The translations under genes and the position numbers were made by a program. The notes below the pieces were generated by a model. It saw only the letters and a program-made list of their open reading frames with translations. It searched no databases and was not told the DNA's origin. 64,000 bases of DNA from Pontibacter actiniarum (lineage in GTDB: Bacteria; Bacteroidota; Bacteroidia; Cytophagales; Hymenobacteraceae): contig NZ_CP021235.1 in the NCBI RefSeq assembly GCF_003585765.1, forward strand, positions 1,922,001-1,986,000, in the 5' to 3' direction. Positions 17,073 through 26,260 of the stretch are shown in pieces. Numbering within the stretch: the stretch's first letter is position 1; each line of letters starts with the position of its first letter.

Positions 17073-19538
17073 ATGCATGCATCAACATTAGCCAAGCCAT
17101 CAGGCATTTTGCTATCCTCCCACACGCAACATGTGTGGGAGGAAGCAGAATATTTTTTAAAAAACTTGCCTTACCTGAGCATCAAGTACAAAGAACTTGC
17201 GGGAGGAGATTTGCAGGAAGAACTCTGCCTGGCGGTTCACTGGCACGATGCAGGTAAAGAAGATGATGTATGGCAGAGAGCGTGTCAGCAAGATTTTGCT
17301 TTATATGAAACATGGTGCAAAGCAAACGGTAAAATAGCAGCAATAAACGCTCCCGCAACTTACCAGGAATATACCCTTGATTGCTTTATTGCACAGAAAG
17401 CCTCTGCTCCACATTTACAAAAGGCACAATTGCGCCATGAATTTGCATCGCTGGATTTAAGTAAACCTGAAAAGTTATCGCTTGCTGTGCGAGCTGCTAT
17501 TGCTGCGCATCATGGAAAGTTACACCATCGCCATCTTAAGCGCTGGAAAGAAGATGCGAATGGCCGATTTAGTGATTATTGGGAGGGCCTAGTTTATGAA
17601 GGAAATATTATTGGGCGCAGAGAAAAGCCATTCAGAAAATGGGAACTAACACTACGGGAACGCTATAAAGTGACTGCTGTCAGAAGTCTCCTTCAGCTAG
17701 CAGATACACGCGCCAGCCGCAAGGAAGCAGGTAAGCAGTTGCCTACACTCACTAAATTTGAGTATGAGTTTCCTCATAAGCAATCAGACGGTTGTCTAAG
17801 CCTGCGGCCAGTTCAGCAACAGGCCTTAGCTTGCGCCCAGCAACCTGTAAGTATATTGCGAGCCCCCACAGGTAGTGGGAAAACGGACGCTTCTTTACTT
17901 TGGGCAAAAGAACAAGTAGATAAAGGAAGAGCTGACAGGCTGATCATTGCCATGCCAACGAGGTTTACCTCAAACGCACTTGCACTTAACATTGGTGAAA
18001 GTGTAAGTGATACAGGCCTTTACCACTCCAGCGCCTGGTATTCTCGTTTCGGGAATGAACTTAAGGGATCAGACAGGGATAATGCAAAAGAGGTGCACAA
18101 ACTAGCACAGCTATTGGCTACACCTGTAAGCGTATGTACAATCGACCACTTGCTAATGTGCCTTACCGGCACAAAGGAAGAACACCACAGTACATTCTTC
18201 TTCCTTGCCAACTCCTGCGTGGTGATAGACGAAGCAGACTTTTATGATTCTTATATTCAAGCCAATATACAGGTACTGATTAAAGCGCTAAGGTTGCTAA
18301 AAGTGCCTATACTTATTATGAGTGCAACTGTACCTGACTCTGCTCGTCAATTTTACGAAATAACGGATTCTATTCAGGAAGCGCAACGGGAAGCAGAGCC
18401 CATCAGACATCTTCAATTTGTAGGAGAAGCTTTAGCTGAAGTTAATGCGCATCCTAATGATGATCTTGAAGACGAAGAAATCTCCCAGGAACTATCAGAG
18501 GAATTGCAGCGGGTTTTTGAACAGATGATTAATACAGGGCAAGGCATTGTATTCGCCAATACTGTCGCTCGTGGCTTCTCATTCTATCAATTCTTGCAAA
18601 AGTCACTTGCTGGCCAAGATGTACCTCTAATTTTCTACCACAGTCGTTTTACAGAGCCAGATAAGAAATACTTGGAAGAAAAGCTTATACTGCACTTGGG
18701 TAAAGATGCTTGGAAAAACAGAAGTGCCAAAGGAATTGCAATACTTACGCAGATAGGTGAGATGAGTATAAATATTAGCTCTCCTATCATGTATTCTGAT
18801 GTTTGCCCTTGGGACAGACTTGCACAACGTATCGGTAGACTTAATCGTTTTGCCGAAAGTGAAAAGGGAGTTGTTTTCGTTGGTTCTCCTATGAGTAAAG
18901 GTGCTATTTATCCAGCTCCTTACGGTTCATACAACCAGGCTAGCAACGTATGGGAGGCCACGGAAGCGTTCACAAAAACCCTCACAGCTATTCAAAAAGA
19001 GTATGCTGGCGGTACTCCCAAATTAATCACCTCCGGAGAGTTTGTAATTAAGGTGAATGAGCTATATCCTGAACCAGAAGCGTTGATGTCACATGCTGAA
19101 TCAAACCGAAACCTGCTTTACAACTGCATGCGGGACAACTGGCTCATAGTACCTCATGCTAAGACTGATGAAGAGAATGGACAGGCGGGCCTCTGGAAGT
19201 CTCGTGATATAGATGCCCAAGACACAGTTTACGTAAGACCTCCTTCTGATACAGATGCCGCAGAAGGAAATGATCAGAGGGTGTTTCCTTTTCTAAACTA
19301 CGATGCTTTTAGAAGCTATCAGCTGGAGTACAGTATCTCCTGCCCCACCTACTTGATTAAAAAAGGGCTTAAAACCGGACAGTTGACTGTATTCGCTTAT
19401 TCTATAGGGCAAGATGAAAAAGATATACATAAACTATATATCTACTCCGGCTACAACGATGAAATAGGTTTGGCAGCATTAGGAAGTAACTATCCAATCC
19501 TTAATGCGCCCCCTGACGATCTAGCAAACTTTGGTTAA
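17073..19538 (+). CDS. cas3: Cas3 HD nuclease-helicase
   Basis: An 821-aa protein that unwinds and degrades DNA marked by Cascade. The N-terminal HD nuclease has His17/His20, the HD pair H58-D59 in HWHDAGK and AAHHGKLHHRH further on. The SF2 helicase has Walker A APTGSGKT (about 264-271), motif II VVIDEAD (about 383-389), SAT at motif III and QRIGRLNRF (about 583-591) as motif VI. All key residues look intact. Start at the first Met after a 149-bp gap with a palindrome, and cas4 follows after 3 bp. Sampled GC is about 47%. Confidence 0.95.
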   Translation: MHASTLAKPSGILLSSHTQHVWEEAEYFLKNLPYLSIKYKELAGGDLQEELCLAVHWHDAGKEDDVWQRACQQDFALYETWCKANGKIAAINAPATYQEYTLDCFIAQKASAPHLQKAQLRHEFASLDLSKPEKLSLAVRAAIAAHHGKLHHRHLKRWKEDANGRFSDYWEGLVYEGNIIGRREKPFRKWELTLRERYKVTAVRSLLQLADTRASRKEAGKQLPTLTKFEYEFPHKQSDGCLSLRPVQQQALACAQQPVSILRAPTGSGKTDASLLWAKEQVDKGRADRLIIAMPTRFTSNALALNIGESVSDTGLYHSSAWYSRFGNELKGSDRDNAKEVHKLAQLLATPVSVCTIDHLLMCLTGTKEEHHSTFFFLANSCVVIDEADFYDSYIQANIQVLIKALRLLKVPILIMSATVPDSARQFYEITDSIQEAQREAEPIRHLQFVGEALAEVNAHPNDDLEDEEISQELSEELQRVFEQMINTGQGIVFANTVARGFSFYQFLQKSLAGQDVPLIFYHSRFTEPDKKYLEEKLILHLGKDAWKNRSAKGIAILTQIGEMSINISSPIMYSDVCPWDRLAQRIGRLNRFAESEKGVVFVGSPMSKGAIYPAPYGSYNQASNVWEATEAFTKTLTAIQKEYAGGTPKLITSGEFVIKVNELYPEPEALMSHAESNRNLLYNCMRDNWLIVPHAKTDEENGQAGLWKSRDIDAQDTVYVRPPSDTDAAEGNDQRVFPFLNYDAFRSYQLEYSISCPTYLIKKGLKTGQLTVFAYSIGQDEKDIHKLYIYSGYNDEIGLAALGSNYPILNAPPDDLANFG

Positions 19539-19541
19539 ACT

Positions 19542-20093
19542 ATGAGTACATCTACATCTTATCCAATTGGTGGTATGCTTTTCTCCTACTACCTCATCTG
19601 CCCGCGCAAGGCTTGGCTGGTGCGGCAGGGAATTTATATGGAGCAGGAATCTGAAGACGTGGCGCTGGGCAAACTGCTGGATGAAACCAGTTACAGCCGC
19701 AACGAGAAACACCTGGACCTGCACGCTACCGCTCCCGACGGCACACCGCTTGTAGGCAAAGTTGACCGGGCCTTGCTGCGCGACGGGGTGCTGCATGAAA
19801 CCAAGAAAGGACGTACCTGCCAGGAGGCGCACCTGAGCCAGGTGCGCTTTTACCTGTGGCTCCTGAAGCTGAATGGCGTAACAGGTCCGGGCGGGGCACC
19901 ATTTAAAGGCCAGATCGACTATCCTGCCTTGCGACGATCAGAGCCGGTTACAATGGGGCCGCAGCAGGAAGAAGCGTTGGTGTTGCAGCTTCGGCACCTG
20001 ACAAGGTTGTTGGAGGAACCACACCCTCCTGCCCGGATCAGCAAGCGTGCGTTCTGCAGCAAGTGCGCCTTTGAGGAGCTTTGCTATGGATAA
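19542..20093 (+). CDS. cas4: Cas4 RecB-like nuclease for spacer processing
   Basis: A 183-aa iron-sulfur nuclease that trims prespacers and selects PAMs together with Cas1-Cas2. It has the N-terminal Cys (C20 in ICPRKAW), VGKVDRAL (metal Asp), ETKKG (Glu-x-Lys) and a QVRFY motif. The C-terminal AFCSKCAFEELC supplies the other three cluster Cys. All catalytic and cluster residues are present. Sampled GC is about 58%, a sharp jump from cas3 ending 3 bp earlier. A 301-bp gap with a large palindrome separates it from cas1. Confidence 0.93.
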   Translation: MSTSTSYPIGGMLFSYYLICPRKAWLVRQGIYMEQESEDVALGKLLDETSYSRNEKHLDLHATAPDGTPLVGKVDRALLRDGVLHETKKGRTCQEAHLSQVRFYLWLLKLNGVTGPGGAPFKGQIDYPALRRSEPVTMGPQQEEALVLQLRHLTRLLEEPHPPARISKRAFCSKCAFEELCYG

Positions 20094-20168
20094 GTATGAT
20101 CCTGTTGTAGAGCGATTAATCACACATGCCGCCAGTTTGAGCGAAGCGGGAACTCGTGGTAAAGTATA

Positions 20169-20229
20169 GCAGCCAGTTTGTAACTGGTGAAAGTATAGTT
20201 TTGGATCACGCCAGTTACAAACTGGCTGC
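20169..20229. repeat. Palindromic repeat between cas4 and cas1
   Basis: A perfect 19-bp inverted repeat (GCAGCCAGTTTGTAACTGG, 20169-20187, with 20211-20229) with a 23-nt loop that contains AAGTATA. It is a stable hairpin but has no clear T-run, and the surrounding gap (20094-20394) has no gene. Confidence 0.75.
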
Positions 20230-20394
20230 TTATTAGGCCACAAGTTGCGCTGCCGCTAAACTTGCGGCATAGTTGGGCACAGTTTGGTGTGTAGGTCTGT
20301 ACAACCCATGCTTTAAGCTTGAGTATTGGTTTGATGAATAGGAAGCCTACCTGCCTCCAAGTATAATCTTTAATTCATAATTCGGCAAAGCCCC

Positions 20395-21480
20395 ATGAAA
20401 CGTCCTTTTTACTTGTTCTCCAGCGGCCGTTTGCGCCGCAAGCATAACACGCTGGCCCTTGAAAAGGCCGTTTCCGACTGCCGTATTCCTGACGATGAAG
20501 ACACAGAAGGTTTACCCAGTCAACCAGCCGATGGGCCGCGCCTGCCTTTTGCCGTGGAGTCGGTGGACAGTTTATACTTGTTCGGGGAGATAGACATCAA
20601 CACAAAACTGGTAACTTTTCTGGCCCAGCAGGGCATTCCGCTGTTCTTCTTCGATTATTATGGTAACTATACGGCCTCCTTGTACCCTCGCCAACCGGTG
20701 GTGAGCGGCCGTGTCCGGATGGCACAGGCGCAACATTATCTCAGTCCAAAGAAACGGATGGTACTGGCGAAGGAATTTGTTGACGCGGCACTATTTAACA
20801 TCTTGCGGGTGATGCGCTACTATGTGCCACGCCTGCCCGAGCCGGAGGCGCTGGCTATGCAGGAGAGCTGTGAGCAGATTGAAACAGAACGCGGTCGCAT
20901 TGCTGCCTGCCCTGATATACCTACGTTAATGAGTGCCGAGGGCCGTGCCCGCGACTGCTACTACAAGACCTGGCCGCTTATATTGGGTGAGGCCGTGGCA
21001 AAGAAGTTTCCGTTTGATAAACGGGAGCGCCGGCCACCGTCAAACCCGCTGAATGCCCTGATCTCATTCGGAAATTCTATTTGTTACTCGGTGGTGCTGC
21101 GGCAGATTTATCGTACGGCGCTGGACCCTACGGTGTCGTTTCTGCACGAGCCCGGCGACCGTCGTTATTCGCTGTCACTGGACCTGGCCGAGATTTTTAA
21201 GCCCCTGCTCATAGATCGCGCCATTTTTAAGCTCCTGAAGAATGGGGAGATACAGCCAAAGCATTTTGAGCAACGGCTAGGCGGGTGTTATCTGAAAGAA
21301 GAAGGACGCAAGATTTTTATGGCGCATCTGGACCAGCGCCTGCAGCAAACGGTACTGCACCGGACATTGAACCGCCATATCTCCTATGAGCGCCTGGTAC
21401 GGCTGGAGTGCCACAAACTCGTGCGCCACCTCTGCGACCCGAAGCAGGACACGTACCAGGGCCTGCACATGTGGTGGTAG
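20395..21480 (+). CDS. cas1: Cas1 integrase with possible catalytic Glu to Gln change
   Basis: A 361-aa Cas1b-type protein. The opening MKRPFYLFSSGRLRRKHNTL, the strand SLYLFGEIDINTK, and the block NPLNALISFGNS are typical. The metal-site His H251 (FLHEPG) and acidic residues D263/E266 (LDLAEIF) are present. The third ligand, Glu in the LSEIY/LTEIY segment 14 residues before the His in I-B Cas1 proteins as I remember them, is Gln237 here (LRQIY; codon CAG at 21103-21105). A Gln would weaken metal binding, so integration activity is in doubt; the assignment rests on remembered alignments. Sampled GC is about 62%. Confidence 0.93.
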   Translation: MKRPFYLFSSGRLRRKHNTLALEKAVSDCRIPDDEDTEGLPSQPADGPRLPFAVESVDSLYLFGEIDINTKLVTFLAQQGIPLFFFDYYGNYTASLYPRQPVVSGRVRMAQAQHYLSPKKRMVLAKEFVDAALFNILRVMRYYVPRLPEPEALAMQESCEQIETERGRIAACPDIPTLMSAEGRARDCYYKTWPLILGEAVAKKFPFDKRERRPPSNPLNALISFGNSICYSVVLRQIYRTALDPTVSFLHEPGDRRYSLSLDLAEIFKPLLIDRAIFKLLKNGEIQPKHFEQRLGGCYLKEEGRKIFMAHLDQRLQQTVLHRTLNRHISYERLVRLECHKLVRHLCDPKQDTYQGLHMWW

Positions 21481-21597
21481 CTTTACATTTCTATTGTCTG
21501 TTAATCGCTTTCGATAAGGGGGAGGCAATTTCGTGTCTTACACCTAAACTCTTAAGTAACAACCTGTTCTTTGACGTACTACAATAAATTAAACGAC

Positions 21598-21861
21598 ATG
21601 CCTTACTTTATAGCCGTATATGATGTAAACCAGAAGCGCGTAGGCAAGATGCTGAAACTCTTCCGCAGGTACCTCACCTGGATCCAAAATTCCGTGTTTG
21701 AAGGTGAGTTAACAGAAGCCCAATACCAGCGCCTCCGCCACGAAGCCAACATGCTTATGGAGGAAGGAGACGGTGTGGTAATTTACCGCATGCGGGAGGA
21801 GCGCTACCACGAACGCCATGTTTTAGGAGTGGACAAAGGCAAGCCACAGCGTTTTCTGTAG
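21598..21861 (+). CDS. cas2: Cas2 acquisition subunit
   Basis: I take the start at the ATG of MPYFIAVYDVNQKRVG, which gives 87 aa, the usual Cas2 size, and places the ferredoxin β1 strand first; the longer frame adds nine residues with no family match. The D in VYDVN and the segments KLFRRYLTWIQNSVFEGEL and GDGVVIYRM match. Cas2 forms the central dimer of the Cas1-Cas2 complex. The array begins 218 bp after its stop. Confidence 0.92.
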   Translation: MPYFIAVYDVNQKRVGKMLKLFRRYLTWIQNSVFEGELTEAQYQRLRHEANMLMEEGDGVVIYRMREERYHERHVLGVDKGKPQRFL

Positions 21862-22079
21862 TCGTCAGGTGAATGATAACAACACCTATACGTTACATAA
21901 TATTGCTAGAAGTGGCTTGAAATCACATTTAAATCACTGATAGTAAGCCACCTAAATAAGTCGTCAGCTCCCCGTCTTTTTTACACTACCGCCACATGAC
22001 GCTTTTCAGGCAAAGCTTATTTATTTAAAATCCATCCAGATTAAGCCTGAAAGGCTTTTTATTGTTAGTTTTGGGCTGC
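21862..22079 (+). promoter_or_regulatory. CRISPR leader region
   Basis: 218 bp of AT-rich sequence between cas2 and the first repeat, without a gene. It holds an inverted pair CTTTTCAGGC (22002-22011) / GCCTGAAAGG (22045-22054; 9 of 10), and a second small hairpin AGCCTGAAAGGCTTTTT. A TAGTTTTG -7-like box at 22066-22073 would start transcription close to the first repeat base at 22080. No TTTG -33 box is seen at the right distance. Confidence 0.7.
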
Positions 22080-24676
22080 ATTTCAATAGCACCTTAGAGG
22101 TATAGAAAGGTCTCGATCACGCTCTTGGTGATGATGCCCTTGCGATTTCAATAGCACCTTAGAGGTATAGAAAGTTTAAACCGCATTTTGCTATACTTCA
22201 AGTGAATGCAATTTCAATAGCACCTTAGAGGTATAGAAAGACCTCGGCCTCCATGGACGCGGGCGTGCTGCACATTATTTCAATAGCACCTTAGAGGTAT
22301 AGAAAGTTAACAGGGGCGGCATAGACTATGTCGCCAAATTATTTCAATAGCACCTTAGAGGTATAGAAAGTTCGACCAGATAAAGGCAACAATCTTGGAT
22401 AAAGCAATTTCAATAGCACCTTAGAGGTATAGAAAGGCGCTTTCGTCTTTGACTTAGCCCTTGCCATCCAATCATTTCAATAGCACCTTAGAGGTATAGA
22501 AAGTGAGTTTAATGCTGTAGAAAGCGACCTCCGCGCTTGTATTTCAATAGCACCTTAGAGGTATAGAAAGGGGTTCGTCTATGTCAGTGTGAAAGTCCTC
22601 AGCCCAATTTCAATAGCACCTTAGAGGTATAGAAAGTTGGGGATAATGTGTACTTAAAGGTTCTACTAGACATTTCAATAGCACCTTAGAGGTATAGAAA
22701 GATGTGGGCACCTGCTGCGCCTCTGGAATATCCACCTGCATTTCAATAGCACCTTAGAGGTATAGAAAGCAGGAGGGTGTTGCAGTGGAGGTGGTCGGCA
22801 TGTTATTTCAATAGCACCTTAGAGGTATAGAAAGGCAAAAGCTAAAGCAGGAGCAGGCAGCGCAACGGGATTTCAATAGCACCTTAGAGGTATAGAAAGT
22901 TTGTGGCAAGCGAGGCAATAACTGCCTGGTCTCGGATAATTTCAATAGCACCTTAGAGGTATAGAAAGGTTGCGCTCTGCCTGCCGTTCCTGCTCCTTTT
23001 GCAGCATTTCAATAGCACCTTAGAGGTATAGAAAGAAGTCTGTATTTACTTCGTTTCTTCTAAGCAGTGTATTTCAATAGCACCTTAGAGGTATAGAAAG
23101 GCCTTCTCTTCTTTTGTAATTGCCATTGTATTTGCTTATTTCAATAGCACCTTAGAGGTATAGAAAGCTGGTCGTAGGGTAACACCCGAAGCGGGTGTAG
23201 TTCATTTCAATAGCACCTTAGAGGTATAGAAAGCTATTCAGCGGCACGATGATCACCAGGTCGTCGTTGAATTTCAATAGCACCTTAGAGGTATAGAAAG
23301 CTGTAAGCCTGGCGCAGCTGCACGGCCTGCGCCCGGATTTCAATAGCACCTTAGAGGTATAGAAAGGCAGCAAGGTGGCAACTATAACGATGGGCTTCTT
23401 CGAATTTCAATAGCACCTTAGAGGTATAGAAAGTTGATATCAGTAGTCCTAATGTACTTAGGTACGTACATTTCAATAGCACCTTAGAGGTATAGAAAGA
23501 TAGGAAATACTTGCTTGAAACTTCCGTCTCTAAGATGATTTCAATAGCACCTTAGAGGTATAGAAAGACACTGGCCACACGCACACCGTATCGGAGGTGG
23601 GCAACATTTCAATAGCACCTTAGAGGTATAGAAAGTTGTGATTTGCTTGGGCATTGTCTGTTTCCTTTTTCATTTCAATAGCACCTTAGAGGTATAGAAA
23701 GTCAACAGTACGGACGATATTACCACTGAGGGCACCACCATTTCAATAGCACCTTAGAGGTATAGAAAGGGAGATAGCAGAGTTTTTATTAGCAGCGACA
23801 GAATAAATTTCAATAGCACCTTAGAGGTATAGAAAGATGATGGCCTCGCCTTTGGCTTTGGTATTGTTCGACATTTCAATAGCACCTTAGAGGTATAGAA
23901 AGTACAACTCCCCGACCTTGTACCATATTACTATACTATATTTCAATAGCACCTTAGAGGTATAGAAAGGGTACAGCGCCTCGCGCTTCACCAGCAGGTC
24001 GTTCATTTCAATAGCACCTTAGAGGTATAGAAAGTTCCTGCCTGTGCATGGGTTGGACCTCAATCCTGCATTTCAATAGCACCTTAGAGGTATAGAAAGG
24101 GTAAAGGAGCTTCACCAGGTCCAGGTGCTGGCGGTATTTCAATAGCACCTTAGAGGTATAGAAAGGTGACGATGAGCTCCGACAGATCAGGCAGCGGCAT
24201 CAATTTCAATAGCACCTTAGAGGTATAGAAAGCGATTTTGGTGCTCTGGTTTTGCTTTCTCCAGATGGTGCATTTCAATAGCACCTTAGAGGTATAGAAA
24301 GACGCACAGAAAACGGCGCTGAAAGAAAAAATAGGCGAATTTCAATAGCACCTTAGAGGTATAGAAAGGGTGCTGCGCCAGGCTCTTGTTATATTTGTCT
24401 GCCAGCATTTCAATAGCACCTTAGAGGTATAGAAAGCCTTCTCAAACTTTTCGCTCAGGTAGTCCAGCTCCACATTTCAATAGCACCTTAGAGGTATAGA
24501 AAGGTAGTCGTGGGACGCCTGCCCGGTCCAGTCGGAGAGGATTTCAATAGCACCTTAGAGGTATAGAAAGGCGTTGCGGTTCTGGAACACGCCCAGGTCC
24601 CTGAATTATTTCAATAGCACCTTAGAGGTATAGAAAGTGCGTCGCCTGGCTCAGGAGGCCTACCGCAACCCCCCTC

Positions 24677-25004
24677 ATTTCAATAGCACCTTAGAGGTAT
24701 AGAAAGACTAATTTAGTTTTTGGCACAATATCTTTAAGCTCCATTTCAATAGCACCTTAGAGGTATAGAAAGTTGATCAAGAGGGATAACCACGGCAGTA
24801 AGAGAGCATTTCAATAGCACCTTAGAGGTATAGAAAGACTCATGCGCCAGCATGTTCTTAAGCGTGTGCACGTCATTTCAATAGCACCTTAGAGGTATAG
24901 AAAGATCAGAGTTGTAATCAATCATGATTTTGGAAGCACCATTTCAATAGCACCTTAGAGGTATAGAAAGGCTCCCCCTTCAATCGGCTTATCTCATGTT
25001 CCCG
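24677..25004 (+). repeat. Five-spacer block, copy 1 (spacers 40-44)
   Basis: Repeat plus spacer units whose spacers start ACTAATTTAG, TTGATCAAGA, ACTCATGCGC, ATCAGAGTTG and GCTCCCCCTT. The same five spacers recur in the same order about 1.2 kb further from the leader. Confidence 0.95.
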
Positions 25005-25867
25005 ATTTCAATAGCACCTTAGAGGTATAGAAAGGTGAGCGTACTGACCGACACGGAGATGCTCGCGGTCATTTCAATAGCACCTTAGAGGTATAGAAAG
25101 TTTGGAGCGGGCAGGGTTGCAAAGCTCTGATGCCTACATTTCAATAGCACCTTAGAGGTATAGAAAGCTGGCTCCTGCGCGCCGCCTTCATAATCCATTA
25201 TCATTTCAATAGCACCTTAGAGGTATAGAAAGGCGGCTTGCCTTCGGCGGCGGGCGCAGACGACCTTGATTTCAATAGCACCTTAGAGGTATAGAAAGTT
25301 AATCGTGCGGCCTCAGCTGCTGCTGCTTTTTCAATTTCAATAGCACCTTAGAGGTATAGAAAGATCAGAACGTTTGCTCCTACTCGCCTAAAACCTTCAA
25401 TTTCAATAGCACCTTAGAGGTATAGAAAGCTTGACATAGCGCGTTGGTGCTGGTTTGGGATTGGGCAATTTCAATAGCACCTTAGAGGTATAGAAAGCTG
25501 CCTGCCTTGTACCCCTGGTCCTGCAGGCCGCAGGCTAATTTCAATAGCACCTTAGAGGTATAGAAAGTGCTGGCGGCTACTGGCGGCTCTACTTCCTGCG
25601 CCTATTTCAATAGCACCTTAGAGGTATAGAAAGGATTGGAGCGCTATGCAGCAGCGTACTGCAGGAACTCATTTCAATAGCACCTTAGAGGTATAGAAAG
25701 ATTGACGAGCGCAGGTTAAAGGTTCTGTTGCCAAAATTTCAATAGCACCTTAGAGGTATAGAAAGGCGCGCCTTGCAGGCAAAGATAGACGAGCTGAACA
25801 AATTTCAATAGCACCTTAGAGGTATAGAAAGTTGCTTTCCACAGCTTCGTGCGGTCTGTGGACACAA

Positions 25868-26260
25868 ATTTCAATAGCACCTTAGAGGTATAGAAAGACT
25901 AATTTAGTTTTTGGCACAATATCTTTAAGCTCCATTTCAATAGCACCTTAGAGGTATAGAAAGTTGATCAAGAGGGATAACCACGGCAGTAAGAGAGCAT
26001 TTCAATAGCACCTTAGAGGTATAGAAAGTTGATCAAGAGGGATAACCACGGCAGTAAGAGAGCATTTCAATAGCACCTTAGAGGTATAGAAAGACTCATG
26101 CGCCAGCATGTTCTTAAGCGTGTGCACGTCATTTCAATAGCACCTTAGAGGTATAGAAAGATCAGAGTTGTAATCAATCATGATTTTGGAAGCACCATTT
26201 CAATAGCACCTTAGAGGTATAGAAAGGCTCCCCCTTCAATCGGCTTATCTCATGTTCCCG
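25868..26260 (+). repeat. Five-spacer block, copy 2 with one spacer doubled (spacers 58-63)
   Basis: The spacers of 24677-25004 in the same order, except that the TTGATCAAGA spacer appears twice in tandem (25964-25998 and 26029-26063). The longest spacer of the array (42 bp, 26291-26332) follows directly after the flanking repeat. Confidence 0.95.
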
